Source: an uncultured Polaribacter sp. (GTDB lineage: Bacteria; Bacteroidota; Bacteroidia; Flavobacteriales; Flavobacteriaceae). From it: a stretch of DNA of 64,000 nt. Shown piece after piece: positions 26,208-36,616 of the stretch. Position numbers and translations under genes: made by a program. A model generated the notes under the pieces. That model was not told where the DNA came from. It saw nothing but the letters and a program-made list of their open reading frames with translations, and searched no databases. The stretch lies in contig NZ_CANNFF010000003.1 in assembly GCF_947503855.1 (NCBI RefSeq), positions 186,001-250,000 on the forward strand, read 5' to 3'. Each line of letters opens with the position of its first letter. Position 1 is the first letter of the stretch.

Positions 26208-29200
26208 TTACGCTTCGTTTGTGTTTCTTACTTTTACTTGATATATTACATTAGGCTTCGTTTGAAGATAATCTAATACATTGTAAGCTCTTTTATCTTC
26301 TGCCAATGCAGCTACTTTGTCTTCTTTGTTATTTACATCACCAAAAACTAAAGAACCTGTAGTACAAGCAGATGAACAAGCTGTTTCAAACTCGTCTGTA
26401 TTTACTTTACGTCCTTCTTTTTTAGCTTTTAAAATAGTTGCTTGTGTCATTTGAATACACATAGAACATTTTTCCATAACACCTCTAGAACGTACAACAA
26501 CATCTGGGTTTAAAACCATTTTACCATACTCGTTGTTCATGTTAAAATCAAACTCGTTATTATTTGCATAATTAAACCAGTTAAATCTTCGAACTCTATA
26601 AGGACAGTTGTTTGCACAATATCTTGTACCTACACATCTGTTATATGCCATTTGGTTTTGCCCTTGACGACCGTGAGAGGTTGCAGCAACTGGACAAACA
26701 GTTTCACATGGTGCGTGGTTACAGTGTTGACACATCATAGGTTGAAAAGTAACTTCTGGATTTTCTGCTTCGGTTTCTAAAGCCTCATAAGTTTCTCCTC
26801 TACTTAAACCTAATTCTTTGGCATCTTCTCTAGTTTCTACTGTTGAAGAATAATATCTATCAATACGCAGCCAGTGCATATCTCTACCAACTCTAACTTC
26901 GTTTTTACCTACAACTGGTACATTGTTTTCTGCATGACATGCAACAACACAGGCACCACAACCTGTACAAGAGGTTAAATCTATAGATAAATTAAAGTGA
27001 TGACCCATTTCTCTATTATGCTCATCCCATAAATCTATGGTATTAGCCTCTACTTCGCTATGATCATAAGAAACATATGCTGGTTTGTTCCAACCATGAT
27101 GATGATCTTTAGGATCTACAGTTTTGTATTCTTTTAAAGACGCTACTTTTAAAATATCATGTCGTCCTGCTATTGTTTTTTGAACCTGTGTACAAGCAAA
27201 TTTATGTGTACCAGCAACTTTTTCTAAAGAAACATTGTATTGAATGTTGTTACCTCCTTTATACAAAGGATAAGCATTTACACCTACTTGCATTTCTTCT
27301 TTTAAACCAAATTTTCTACCATAACCTAATGATAAACCGATAGAACCTTTGGCTTGACCTGGTTGAACTAATACAGGTACATTAGAAACTGTAACACCAT
27401 TTACGGTAACGTTTGCATAATCTCCGTTAATAGCACCATTATCTTTTACAGGATTAGAGAACCCCATCTCTTTTGCATCTGCAATAGAAATAGTAACATA
27501 ATTATCCCAAGAAGCTCTTGTAATTGGATCTGGAAACTCTTGTAACCAAGGGTTATTTGCTTGTTTACCATCTCCTAAACCTGTTGTTGTATATAAATTC
27601 AACTCCATTGCTGAAGGAGTTGTATTTAGTTTTAAATTTTTTGCTACTTCTACAATAGAAATATCTGTTGATGCAACAGACTTATTATTTGTAGCTGTTG
27701 CTTCTTTATGAAAATAACCATTGTGTAAAGCTTTGTTCCATGAAGCACCATTTAAAATCTCTGTAGACCAGTAATTTTTAAGGTAATCATAATAAGATGT
27801 AGTACTACCAGACCATTTTAATAAACTGTCTTGAATTTGACGTGTATCAAATAAGGGTTTAATAGTTGGCTGTATCAACCCGAACTTACCTTCAGAAAAA
27901 TGAGTATCTCCCCAAGATTCTAAGAAATGAGGTGTTGGCAATGCATAATCCATTGCATTTACAGTTGCACTATTTTCTGTAGACAAAGCAACTTTTAAAC
28001 TCAATTTGTTTAAAGCTTCTACAAAAACAGCACTATTGTCTAATGTATAAACTGGATCTACATTATAAGTTATTAAACCTGCTACAGCACCAGACTTGAT
28101 ATCTGAAACTAATTTTTGAACTTGCTTATAACTTCCTTGACGAACATTCAAAGCATTGTTAGCATCTAAAATTTCGCTGTTTAAAGCTTTGTTTATTGCT
28201 AATGAAATTAATTGTGCATTAACATCATTAATACCCGTCATTACCACACCTTTAGAACCTGATTTTTTAAGTTCTGTTGCAATTTCTTGTATCTCTTTAT
28301 CTATTGGAGTTGCCTGAGAAGCAACGTTTTGATTTGTAATTGCATTATACAAATTAACCAAAGCAAAAACAACGTCAGAAGGTTTAGCTACAATACGCTT
28401 ATCTGCATTTGCACCAGTTAAAGACATGTTACTCTCTACTTGAATGTGGTGAGACATGCTACCTGTTTCTGGCTTTCTACCATTTACATATGCTTTTTCG
28501 AAACCTCCATGAAAATCTCCTAAAAAGTCTGCTCCAAAAGAAACAATAGTTTTAGCATCTTCTAATTTATAGTTAGGTAAAGCTCTTTTACCATACACGG
28601 CTTCAAAAGCATCTGTTGCAGCAGCTTCTGAAACAGCATCATAAGTTACATGTGTAATATTTGAATTTGCTGTAGTAAACTGCTCTATAATTTTTTTGGT
28701 TGACGGGCTAGCTAGAGTACCTGTTAAGAATACAACTGGCTTACCAGCTTCTTTTAATTTTAGTAACTCTGCACCAATTTCTTTATCTGCATCTGCCCAA
28801 GAAATGGCTTTTCCATTTTTAGTTGGCTCTTTTAACCTTAATTTCTCATCATACAAAGAAAGTACAGCTGCTTGAACTCTTGCACTTGTTGTTCCATTCG
28901 CTTCTTTATTAGGCATGATTTGAATTGGTCTACCTTCGCGTGTTTTTACCAACACATTTGCAAAATCGTAACCATCTGCCATAGAGGTAGCATACCAATC
29001 TGCAACACCAGCAATAATATCGTCTGGTTTTACAACATAAGGTATCGATTTTACCACAGGTCCTTCACAAGCTGCTAATGAAGCTGCTGCTGTTGTAAAA
29101 CCGACATACTTTAAGAAATCTCTACGAGATGTAGAAGATGTCTCAAGTGTATCTTTATCACCTAAAAAATCATCTGTAGGAATATTTTCTACAAATTCAT

Positions 29201-29276
29201 TTTTACTCAGCGTTTCAACAACCGAACCGTCTTTTAGTTCTTCAACACTTTTCCAGTATTTTTTGTTTGAAGCCAT
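26208..29276 (-). CDS. actB: Alternative complex III subunit ActB (Tat-type molybdopterin-like plus iron-sulfur protein)
   Basis: A 1022-residue fusion. A twin-arginine-like signal, SRRDFLKYVGFTTAAASLAAC, lies unusually far in at about residues 50-70, as in other ActB proteins. Next is a molybdopterin-oxidoreductase-like domain (about 80-730) that in this family carries no molybdenum. The C-terminal part (about 760-1000) holds four Cys clusters: CTGCGACVVAC, CQHCNHAPCETVC, CVGTRYCANNC and CSMC with a later SSAC. These would bind several iron-sulfur centres that carry electrons from the quinol site to the haems of ActA. It is the longest gene of the operon. Confidence 0.94.
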   Translation of the reverse strand: MASNKKYWKSVEELKDGSVVETLSKNEFVENIPTDDFLGDKDTLETSSTSRRDFLKYVGFTTAAASLAACEGPVVKSIPYVVKPDDIIAGVADWYATSMADGYDFANVLVKTREGRPIQIMPNKEANGTTSARVQAAVLSLYDEKLRLKEPTKNGKAISWADADKEIGAELLKLKEAGKPVVFLTGTLASPSTKKIIEQFTTANSNITHVTYDAVSEAAATDAFEAVYGKRALPNYKLEDAKTIVSFGADFLGDFHGGFEKAYVNGRKPETGSMSHHIQVESNMSLTGANADKRIVAKPSDVVFALVNLYNAITNQNVASQATPIDKEIQEIATELKKSGSKGVVMTGINDVNAQLISLAINKALNSEILDANNALNVRQGSYKQVQKLVSDIKSGAVAGLITYNVDPVYTLDNSAVFVEALNKLSLKVALSTENSATVNAMDYALPTPHFLESWGDTHFSEGKFGLIQPTIKPLFDTRQIQDSLLKWSGSTTSYYDYLKNYWSTEILNGASWNKALHNGYFHKEATATNNKSVASTDISIVEVAKNLKLNTTPSAMELNLYTTTGLGDGKQANNPWLQEFPDPITRASWDNYVTISIADAKEMGFSNPVKDNGAINGDYANVTVNGVTVSNVPVLVQPGQAKGSIGLSLGYGRKFGLKEEMQVGVNAYPLYKGGNNIQYNVSLEKVAGTHKFACTQVQKTIAGRHDILKVASLKEYKTVDPKDHHHGWNKPAYVSYDHSEVEANTIDLWDEHNREMGHHFNLSIDLTSCTGCGACVVACHAENNVPVVGKNEVRVGRDMHWLRIDRYYSSTVETREDAKELGLSRGETYEALETEAENPEVTFQPMMCQHCNHAPCETVCPVAATSHGRQGQNQMAYNRCVGTRYCANNCPYRVRRFNWFNYANNNEFDFNMNNEYGKMVLNPDVVVRSRGVMEKCSMCIQMTQATILKAKKEGRKVNTDEFETACSSACTTGSLVFGDVNNKEDKVAALAEDKRAYNVLDYLQTKPNVIYQVKVRNTNEA

Positions 29277-29347
29277 TTACTTATAGTTATTAGTTTTTAG
29301 TTTTTAGTTTAAGTGTTACTTATACAAAAACTATCTTTCTTCTTTTA

Positions 29348-30649
29348 TTAATAATGACATTTACCACATTCTAAACCACCTAGCTGCGAAATAGTAACTT
29401 TTTCTACTCCGTATTTTTTTGCTAGCTCATCATGAATTTTAGCGTAATAATCATTACTTTTTAAATCTACATTTGTTTCTCTATGACAGTCTATACACCA
29501 ACCCATTGTTAATGGAGAGTATTGATACATCTCATCCATTTCTTCCACAGGTCCATGACATTTCTGACATTTAACACCTGCTACAGTTACGTGTTGTGCA
29601 TGATTGTAGTATGCAAAATCTGGTAAGTTATGTATACGAATCCATTTTACTGGTTTTTCTTCACCCGTGTAAGCTAACTCATCCGGATCCCAGCCTGCAG
29701 CATCATATACTTTTGCAATTTCTTTATCTAATTGCTCTTTACCATAGATTTGACCATTCCACTCTATTTCTGTGCCTTCTGCTACTTCTGAAATTGCTTT
29801 ATGACAGTTCATACAAACATTTACTGAAGGAATACCAGAATGCTTACTGTGTTTTGCTGAAGAGTGACAATATTGACAATCTACTTTATTTTCTCCTGCG
29901 TGTATCTTATGTGAAAATGCAATTGGCTGTATTGGTTGATATCCTTGATCTACACCAACAGTAAATAACATACCAAACACTACATAAGCACCAATTAATA
30001 GTAAAAATATTGTAGTTAATACTTTTAAGAACGTATTGTTTTTAACACCAACCCATAATTCTTGTAAATCTCTTCTTAGATTAGATTGTACTTCTGGTTT
30101 TTTAGTTCCTTTTAATTCGCTTACTTGTTTTAATAAACTAGCAATCATTAAAAAAGCTACAACTATTGCTGCGGCTAATAAATATACCAACCAGTCTGGT
30201 GCACCATTTTTTTCTAATACTTGATTTCCAACCATTACTTCTCCAGCTGCTGGTGCTTTTTTAATTTCACCTACAGTTGTATAGTATAAAATATCATCAA
30301 TTTGAGCGTCATTTAATTGAGGAAAAGCATTCATAGCGGTTGCACTGTATTGTGCTGCTTCTGCTGCTTCTGCATTAACTTTTTGAAACTCTGCGTTGTT
30401 TTTAATCCAAGATTTTAACCAAGAATTTTCTCTACGCTCTTCTACACCACCCAAGGCAGGACCTACCAATTTCTTATCTAATTTATGACAAGAAGCACAC
30501 AAGGATTTGAATAATTTTTTTCCAGCTTTTTGACGAGCTTCATCTACATCTTGAGAATAAGAAGATACGCTAAACGCAAAAAACAAAAGTATTGTAAGAC
30601 TTTTAAGAAGTACTGAAGTTAGTCTACTCTGCAATGTTACACTTTTCAT
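29348..30649 (-). CDS. actA: Alternative complex III subunit ActA, with an extra N-terminal cytochrome c domain
   Basis: A 433-residue multihaem cytochrome. After a signal peptide there is a monohaem class I domain with CASCH (about residues 51-55), then a membrane helix (about 152-171) and another (about 212-234), then the pentahaem ActA domain with CQYCH, CMNCH, CQKCH, CIDCH and a final CGKCH at the C-terminus. That makes six CxxCH sites against the five in well-studied ActA. It is the first gene of the operon; a possible -7 box (TACTTTTG at 30717-30724, minus strand) lies about 70 bases upstream. Confidence 0.93.
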   Translation of the reverse strand: MKSVTLQSRLTSVLLKSLTILLFFAFSVSSYSQDVDEARQKAGKKLFKSLCASCHKLDKKLVGPALGGVEERRENSWLKSWIKNNAEFQKVNAEAAEAAQYSATAMNAFPQLNDAQIDDILYYTTVGEIKKAPAAGEVMVGNQVLEKNGAPDWLVYLLAAAIVVAFLMIASLLKQVSELKGTKKPEVQSNLRRDLQELWVGVKNNTFLKVLTTIFLLLIGAYVVFGMLFTVGVDQGYQPIQPIAFSHKIHAGENKVDCQYCHSSAKHSKHSGIPSVNVCMNCHKAISEVAEGTEIEWNGQIYGKEQLDKEIAKVYDAAGWDPDELAYTGEEKPVKWIRIHNLPDFAYYNHAQHVTVAGVKCQKCHGPVEEMDEMYQYSPLTMGWCIDCHRETNVDLKSNDYYAKIHDELAKKYGVEKVTISQLGGLECGKCHY

Positions 30650-30849
30650 ATGTACAAACTATAATTTTAGTATTGTGTATAATTTCGTTCAAAAAACATG
30701 ATTCTGAACAGTCATACAAAAGTACTACATATTGCTAAATTCTGAAAAGCGAATAGAATGTTAAATATCAATTTATAATAATTCTAAATAAGATAATAAC
30801 TCAATATATTCTATTACAAGTTGTTATTTTTGTAAAAAGATTTTTATAG

Positions 30850-31242
30850 ATGAAAAACCTAAAATTTTTAACACTTTTTTTATTTTGCTTCTTTACTTTT
30901 ACTTTAAGTCTAAGTGCTCAAAACAAGATAATTAGCAGCGATTCGATTAATAAATTGACAGAAGATTCTATTGATAAATTGATAGAAAAAAAGAGAAATT
31001 ACAATAAAAAATTTGGTTTTGGTTATACAATTCAGGTATATTATGGCAATGAAAAAACCGCAAAAAGGACCTACACAAAGTTTGGTGTTTTATATCCAAA
31101 AATTCCTAAAAAGTTAGTTTACAACAATCCGTATTGGAAAGTACAGGTTGGAAGTTACAAAACAACATTAGAAGCTGATAGGGCAAATTTAATTTTTAGT
31201 AAAGAGTTTTCTGGAACTATTGTAATTCCTGTGGGAAAATAA
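30850..31242 (+). CDS. SPOR domain protein, secreted
   Basis: A 130-residue protein with an N-terminal signal peptide (about residues 1-24, ending LSLSAQ), a charged helix (about 28-52, with EDSIDKLIEKKR), and a C-terminal SPOR fold (about 56-128: FGFGYTIQVYYGNEKTA, then YWKVQVGSYKTTLEADR). SPOR domains bind peptidoglycan stripped of stem peptides and mark the division site. A -7-like TATTTTTG lies at 30825-30832. It is divergent from the ACIII operon and convergent with infB. Confidence 0.85.
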   Translation: MKNLKFLTLFLFCFFTFTLSLSAQNKIISSDSINKLTEDSIDKLIEKKRNYNKKFGFGYTIQVYYGNEKTAKRTYTKFGVLYPKIPKKLVYNNPYWKVQVGSYKTTLEADRANLIFSKEFSGTIVIPVGK

Positions 31243-31281
31243 TTTAGCTTTCTGCTGATATAATTTAAAATATATAGCAAT

Positions 31282-31318
31282 AAAAAAGCCGAAATTCATT
31301 ACGAATTTCGGCTTTACT
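31282..31318. terminator. Bidirectional terminator between the SPOR gene and infB
   Basis: AAAAAGCCGAAATTC and GAATTTCGGCTTTA form an eleven-base or longer stem with an ATTAC loop. It has A-rich and T-rich flanks and lies between two converging genes. Confidence 0.85.
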
Positions 31319-31335
31319 TTTATATTAAAATATAT

Positions 31336-34119
31336 TTACTTTAATTTCTTTTTTACAGCTACTTCTTTATAAGCTTCTATAACATCACTTTCTTGAATGT
31401 CATTATAATTCTTAATTTGAAGACCACAGTCATATCCTTTAGCAACTTCTTTTACATCGTCTTTAAAACGTTTTAAAGAAGACAACACACCATCGTGCAC
31501 AACAATACCATCTCTAATAATTCTAATTTGAGAATCTCTAAAGATTTTACCAGACATCACCATACATCCTGCAATATTACCAACTTTAGAGATTTTATAT
31601 ACTTCTCTAATTTCTACGTTACCTGTTACCTCTTCTTTCATTTCTGGAGACAACATACCTTCCATAGCATCTTTTAAGTCGTTTATTGCATCATAAATAA
31701 TAGAATATGTTCTAATATCTACTTCCTCTCTATCAGCAACTATTCTTGCATTTCCTTGTGCCCTTACGTTAAAACCAACAATAATTGCATCTGATGCGGT
31801 TGCTAATAACACATCACTTTCTGTAATGGCACCAACACCTTTATGTAATATATTAACTTGAATTTCTTCTGTAGATAATTTTTGGAAAGAATCTGTTAAT
31901 GCTTCTACAGAACCATCTACATCTCCTTTTAGGATGATGTTTAATTCTTTAAAGTCTCCTAATGCAATTCTACGCCCGATTTCATCTAAGGTTAATGTTT
32001 TTTGTGTTCTAACAGATTGTTCTCTTTGTAATTGAGAACGTTTAGAGGCAATTTGTTTTGCTTCTCTTTCATCATCAAATACATTGAATTTATCACCAGC
32101 TTGTGGTGCACCATCTAAACCTAAAATAGATACTGGTGTTGATGGACCTGCTTCTTTTAAATTATTTCCTTTATCATCAAACATGGCTTTTACTTTACCA
32201 CTGTGTTTACCAGCTAATAAGTAATCTCCAATTTTTAGGGTTCCTGCTTGTACTAAGATAGTAGTTACATACCCTCTCCCTTTGTCTAATAATGCTTCTA
32301 CTACTGCACCTACTGCATTTTTACCAGGGTTTGCTTTTAGTTCTAACACTTCGGCTTCTAGTAAAACTTTTTCTAACAAGTCTGGTATCCCTTCTCCTGT
32401 TTTTGCAGAAATATCTTGCGACTGAATATTACCACCCCACTCTTCTATCAATAAATTCATTGCAGAAAGTTGTGTTTTTACATTATCTGGATTCGCATTG
32501 GGTTTATCAATCTTGTTAATTGCAAAAATAATTGGTACTCCAGCGGCTTGTGCATGCGAAATTGCTTCTTTAGTTTGTGGCATTACATCATCATCTGCAG
32601 CCACCACAATAATTACTAAATCTGTTACTTGCGCTCCACGTGCTCTCATGGCTGTAAAGGCTTCGTGACCAGGTGTATCTAAAAAGGCAATTTTTTGATC
32701 GCCAACGTTTACAGAATAGGCTCCAATGTGTTGTGTTATACCTCCACTTTCGCCTTCTATTACATTTGCTTTTCTAATATAATCTAGTAAAGATGTTTTA
32801 CCATGATCTACGTGACCCATTACGGTAATAATTGGTGCACGTGTAATTAAATCTTCTGGTTTATCTTCTACTTCTTCTATAGACTCTTCTACTTCTGCAC
32901 CAACAAACTCTACTTTATGATTAAATTCTTCTGCAACAATTACTAATGTTTCTGCATCTAAACGCTGATTCATTGTTACCATCATACCTAAAGACATACA
33001 TGCAGAAATAATATTGGTTACAGGAACCTCCATCATGGTTGCAACTTCACTAACCGTAACAAACTCTGTTACTTTTAGAATTTTATTGTCTAATGCTTGT
33101 GCTTCTAATTCTGCTTCTGTTTGTTCTCTGTGTGCTTCTCTTTTATTTCTTCTATATTTTGCTCCTTTACCTTTAGAAGATTTCCCTTGTAATTTTTCTA
33201 AGGTTTCTCTAACTTGTTTTTGGATTTCTGCTTCTGTTGGTTCTTCTTTTTTAACAGCAGGTCTAGTATTTCCTCTTCCTTTGAAGCCACCTCTATTAGA
33301 ACCTCTACCACCTTGATTACCTCTTGCAGCGCCTCCTGTAGACCCAGGTTTACTAATACGCTTACGTTTTTTTCTTGGGTCTGATTTGGTGTCTTTTTTA
33401 GCTTCTGGCTTTTTCTTTTTAGGTTTTTCGAATTGTTTTAAATCGATTTTTTTACCTGTAAAGTTTGGACCATCTAACTTTTTGTACTGTGTTTTTATAG
33501 CTTCTGCATTTTCTGCAGTTACTTCTGAAGAGTTTTCTTCATTCGCAGCAGGCTTTGCATATGCTTTTTTTGAAGGTTCTTTTTTTGTAGACTCTTTTTC
33601 TATGTTAGAAATTTCTTTCTTCGCTTTTGGAGCTTCTACTTTAGGAGTTTCTTTTGCTGGCTCTTTTACTGCCCCTTTTGCAACAGGTGCTGCTTTAGTT
33701 TCTGCAACTTTTGGTGCTTCTTCTTTAACTTCTTCTGTTTTGGGTTCGGCTTTTTTACCTGCCTTCTCAATATCTATTTTACCAACAGTCTTTAACTCTA
33801 ATTTTTCGGCTTTCGCTTTTAAAACTTCTTCTTTTTGGGCTTCTTCTATCCTTTTTCTCTCTTGCTTAGCTTCAAGTTCTGCACGAATTGCTTCTTTCTC
33901 TTTTCGTTTTTCCTCTCCAACTTCCTTAGAGGCTGCTTTTTTGCTAGCATCTGTTTGGAAACCATCTAGAAGAACTTGATAGATTTCACCAGAAATTTTA
34001 GTAGTAGGTCTAGATTCTATTTCATGACCTTTATCTGCTAAGTATTCTACTGCTCTATCAAGAGAAATGTTTAATTCTCTTAAAACTTTATTAAGCCTCG
34101 TTATTTTGCCTTCAGACAT
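31336..34119 (-). CDS. infB: Translation initiation factor IF-2
   Basis: A 927-residue IF-2. The N-terminus has an IF2_N helix (about residues 1-50), then a long Lys/Glu/Ala/Pro-rich low-complexity linker (about 60-330), which includes a Gly/Arg-rich stretch near 260-285. The GTPase domain starts near 425 with G1 [15 protein letters not shown]3 DTPGHEAF and G4 NKIDKP, followed by the C-terminal beta-barrels that bind initiator tRNA. It is the last gene of the rimP-nusA-infB operon and is followed by a terminator. Confidence 0.95.
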   Translation of the reverse strand: MSEGKITRLNKVLRELNISLDRAVEYLADKGHEIESRPTTKISGEIYQVLLDGFQTDASKKAASKEVGEEKRKEKEAIRAELEAKQERKRIEEAQKEEVLKAKAEKLELKTVGKIDIEKAGKKAEPKTEEVKEEAPKVAETKAAPVAKGAVKEPAKETPKVEAPKAKKEISNIEKESTKKEPSKKAYAKPAANEENSSEVTAENAEAIKTQYKKLDGPNFTGKKIDLKQFEKPKKKKPEAKKDTKSDPRKKRKRISKPGSTGGAARGNQGGRGSNRGGFKGRGNTRPAVKKEEPTEAEIQKQVRETLEKLQGKSSKGKGAKYRRNKREAHREQTEAELEAQALDNKILKVTEFVTVSEVATMMEVPVTNIISACMSLGMMVTMNQRLDAETLVIVAEEFNHKVEFVGAEVEESIEEVEDKPEDLITRAPIITVMGHVDHGKTSLLDYIRKANVIEGESGGITQHIGAYSVNVGDQKIAFLDTPGHEAFTAMRARGAQVTDLVIIVVAADDDVMPQTKEAISHAQAAGVPIIFAINKIDKPNANPDNVKTQLSAMNLLIEEWGGNIQSQDISAKTGEGIPDLLEKVLLEAEVLELKANPGKNAVGAVVEALLDKGRGYVTTILVQAGTLKIGDYLLAGKHSGKVKAMFDDKGNNLKEAGPSTPVSILGLDGAPQAGDKFNVFDDEREAKQIASKRSQLQREQSVRTQKTLTLDEIGRRIALGDFKELNIILKGDVDGSVEALTDSFQKLSTEEIQVNILHKGVGAITESDVLLATASDAIIVGFNVRAQGNARIVADREEVDIRTYSIIYDAINDLKDAMEGMLSPEMKEEVTGNVEIREVYKISKVGNIAGCMVMSGKIFRDSQIRIIRDGIVVHDGVLSSLKRFKDDVKEVAKGYDCGLQIKNYNDIQESDVIEAYKEVAVKKKLK

Positions 34120-34187
34120 ATGTTATTTTTTAGCCTTTAATTTTGTAAAAATATACTTTTTTACGATTTCTTTTTCAATTTTTAATA

Positions 34188-35444
34188 CTACTCTTCGAAT
34201 TCTTCTTTTAAAATTCTTTGAACATCTAAAATAGTTTCTTCTTCTAAATCGGTTCTTTTTACCAATTCTTCTACAGTAGTTTCTAACACACTTCTTGCAG
34301 TATCTAACCCTATGTTTTTAAATTCTGCAATAATCCAATCTTCAATTTCGTCTCTAAATTCTGTTAATTCTACATCTTCTTCTTCTAACCCTTCTCTTTT
34401 AACATCTATTTCGTAACCTGTTAACTCGCTAGCTAGACGAATATTAACACCACCTCTACCAATAGCTTTAGAAACTTCTTCTGGCTTTAAAAGTACATTT
34501 ACACGACCTTTTTTACCATTTTTTTCTTCTTCGAACATTTCAATCTCCATTGAAGTTACTTTTGCAGGGCTTAAAGCTCTTGAGATGAATAATTGTTCGT
34601 TTTTTGTATAATTGATAACATCTATATTCTCATTACCAAGTTCTCTAACAATACCATGTATTCTAGATCCTTTAACACCTACACAAGCTCCAACTGGGTC
34701 GATTCTATCATCATAAGAATCTACAGCTACTTTTGCTTTTTCTCCTGGTATTCTTGCAACGCCTTCTACTGTAATTAAACCGTCGAAAACTTCTGGTATT
34801 TCTTGTTCAAATAATTTTGTTAAAAACAAGGGCGATGTTCTAGATAAAATAATGGCGGGTTTGTTACCTCTTAATTCTACGGTTTTTATTACACCTCTCA
34901 CAGAGTCTCCTTTTCTAAAAAAGTCAGATCTTATTTGTTCACTTTTAGGCAATACAATTTCATTACCTTCATCATCTAACAAAATAATTGCATTATGACG
35001 AATGTGATGTACTTCTGCACTATATAAATCGCCTTCTAAATCTTTAAATTGCTTAAATATATTTGTACTATCGTGCTCGTAAATTTTAGAAATTAAGTTT
35101 TGGCGTAATGCTAAAATAGCTCTTCTTCCTAAATCTATTAACTTTACTTCTTCAGAAACGTCCTCGCCAATTTCAAAATCTGGCTCAATTTTTCTTGCTT
35201 CAGAAAGTTCTATTTCTTCGTTATCATCTTCAGAAAAACCATCTGCAACGACTACTCTGTTTCTCCAAATTTCTAAATCTCCTTTATCTGGATTTATAAT
35301 AATATCAAAATTATCATCAGAACCAAACTTGCGTTTTAAGGCTGCTCTAAATACTTCTTCTAAAATAGACATAAGTGTTACTCTGTCTATACTTTTGTTA
35401 TCTTTAAATTCTGAAAACGAATCAATTAATGCTATATTTTCCAT
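34188..35444 (-). CDS. nusA: Transcription termination/antitermination factor NusA
   Basis: A 418-residue NusA of the shorter non-proteobacterial form. It has the N-terminal RNA polymerase-binding domain (about 1-130), an S1 domain (about 135-200, FRKGDSVRGVIKTVELRGNKPAIILSR), and two KH domains (about 205-350, with GACVGVKGSRIHGIVREL and SKAIGRGGVNIRLAS). The acidic C-terminus is short. It sits between rimP and infB, 68 bases before infB and 12 bases after rimP. Confidence 0.95.
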   Translation of the reverse strand: MENIALIDSFSEFKDNKSIDRVTLMSILEEVFRAALKRKFGSDDNFDIIINPDKGDLEIWRNRVVVADGFSEDDNEEIELSEARKIEPDFEIGEDVSEEVKLIDLGRRAILALRQNLISKIYEHDSTNIFKQFKDLEGDLYSAEVHHIRHNAIILLDDEGNEIVLPKSEQIRSDFFRKGDSVRGVIKTVELRGNKPAIILSRTSPLFLTKLFEQEIPEVFDGLITVEGVARIPGEKAKVAVDSYDDRIDPVGACVGVKGSRIHGIVRELGNENIDVINYTKNEQLFISRALSPAKVTSMEIEMFEEEKNGKKGRVNVLLKPEEVSKAIGRGGVNIRLASELTGYEIDVKREGLEEEDVELTEFRDEIEDWIIAEFKNIGLDTARSVLETTVEELVKRTDLEEETILDVQRILKEEFEE

Positions 35445-35456
35445 TACATTTTTTGC

Positions 35457-35918
35457 TTAAAATACAATTTTCACTTTTGCTTCTTTAATATCTTTATACG
35501 CTATAGTTACTGTTTTTTCTACAGTAATTTTACCTTTACCTATTGGTTTTGGCTCTCTTGCTTTCCATTGTAAGATAATTTTATCTTGGTCTGCTTCTGC
35601 CAAAGTTCCTTCAAATTCTTGTTCTACAGTTTTTACTTTTAAAATTCTGCCAATATTTTTAATATACTGCCTTTTTTCTGTTAGTGGATGTGCAATATCT
35701 GGAGTGGTAACTTCTAGTGAAAAATCTTCTTCTTCTCGATCTAAGTTATGCTCTACATTTCTACTAATTCTAATACACTCGCTTAAAGGCACTCCATTAT
35801 CACCATCTACAACCACTTGTATTTTGTTATTTACAGAGATAGAAAGCTCTATTAAAAACAACGATTTATTAAGCTCTAAAGCTTCATCTACTAAATCTTG
35901 TACCTTTTTCTTATCCAT
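35457..35918 (-). CDS. rimP: Ribosome maturation factor RimP
   Basis: A 153-residue RimP, needed for 30S subunit assembly. The N-terminal alpha/beta domain (about 1-80) includes IQVVVDGDNGVPLSECIRISRNVE and LEVTTPDIAHPL, in which LEVTTPD stands for the LEVSSPG motif. The C-terminal SH3-like domain (about 85-153) ends with KEAKVKIVF. It is the first gene of the rimP-nusA-infB operon. Confidence 0.94.
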   Translation of the reverse strand: MDKKKVQDLVDEALELNKSLFLIELSISVNNKIQVVVDGDNGVPLSECIRISRNVEHNLDREEEDFSLEVTTPDIAHPLTEKRQYIKNIGRILKVKTVEQEFEGTLAEADQDKIILQWKAREPKPIGKGKITVEKTVTIAYKDIKEAKVKIVF

Positions 35919-35940
35919 TTTAATTCTTAAAATAAAGTAT

Positions 35941-35964
35941 AAAAAGAGGGGACTTTAAGTCCCC
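35941..35964 (-). promoter_or_regulatory. Terminator-like hairpin in the rimP operon leader
   Basis: GGGGACT (35948-35954 on the plus strand) pairs with AGTCCCC (35958-35964). On the minus strand the stem is followed by CTCTTTTTAT, a U-run as in an intrinsic terminator. It lies between the predicted promoter (35995-36025) and the rimP start at 35918, so it is in the 5' leader and could attenuate the operon. A plus-strand T-rich tail is also present, so an ordinary terminator role is possible. Confidence 0.6.
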
Positions 35965-35994
35965 TTCTTTCTTCATTTACCATTATTTTCGGTG

Positions 35995-36025
35995 CAAATA
36001 TACGAATTGTTTACGATTTACCAAA
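35995..36025 (-). promoter_or_regulatory. Promoter of the rimP-nusA-infB operon
   Basis: On the minus strand, TTTG (36022-36025) is followed after 19 bases by TATATTTG (35995-36002). This is an exact match to the Bacteroidetes consensus TTTG-N19-TAnnTTTG. The predicted start of transcription is about 70 bases upstream of rimP. Confidence 0.75.
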
Positions 36026-36616
36026 GCAAGTGCCATTCATTATTTTTTTGTATATTAATTTATGTTAGAAATCTTTATTTAAAATACTGCTGTTTGAAAA
36101 AAACTAATTGCTACAGATTTTTCTAAACCATTTGAATTTGCTGTAAAATAGCTACGTAAATTGCAAAGAACAATGACGTTATAATGAGTATGACGAAACA
36201 ATATAACCTTTATAAAATGTTACCACTAAAAGAATATGCAGAAATTTAAAATATAAATATGGCTTTTAGAAACCATCAAAACAAAGAGATAGCTTAGAAA
36301 AATAAGGAAACAAACTGTATATTTACAGTAATTTAAAAATGTATTTTAGCCTTGATTTTAGAAAACCAAATAAAATACATCTTAATACGAATATAAAAAA
36401 ATTGTTAAAAAAAATTATGTAAATTTTACTGAACTCAAGATTTAAACAAGAAGTAGTTTAAACTATTTTTCGCCTCCTAAAATGGCTTAAAAAAATCTTT
36501 TGAACTAGATAAATTACACCAAAAAAAAGGTATCCCTATAATAGTGTTATAAAAAACACTTGTATTACAGAAAGAATACGTAACTTTCTATAGCAAAATA
36601 CTTTAATTTAATTAGT
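36026..36616. other. Intergenic region of about 590 bases with no recognisable gene
   Basis: Very A+T-rich sequence between the rimP promoter and the CheB-CheR relic. All frames are broken by stops, and no tRNA, repeat or structured element was recognised. It may be decayed coding sequence, since it adjoins a pseudogene and two insertion sequences, but nothing in it can be assigned. Confidence 0.5.

Noticed and set aside
33386..33979. A long plus-strand open frame of 197 codons inside infB
   Set aside because: It is the reverse of the Lys/Glu/Ala-rich repeat linker of IF-2; the low-complexity Ser/Phe-rich product follows from codon bias on the other strand.
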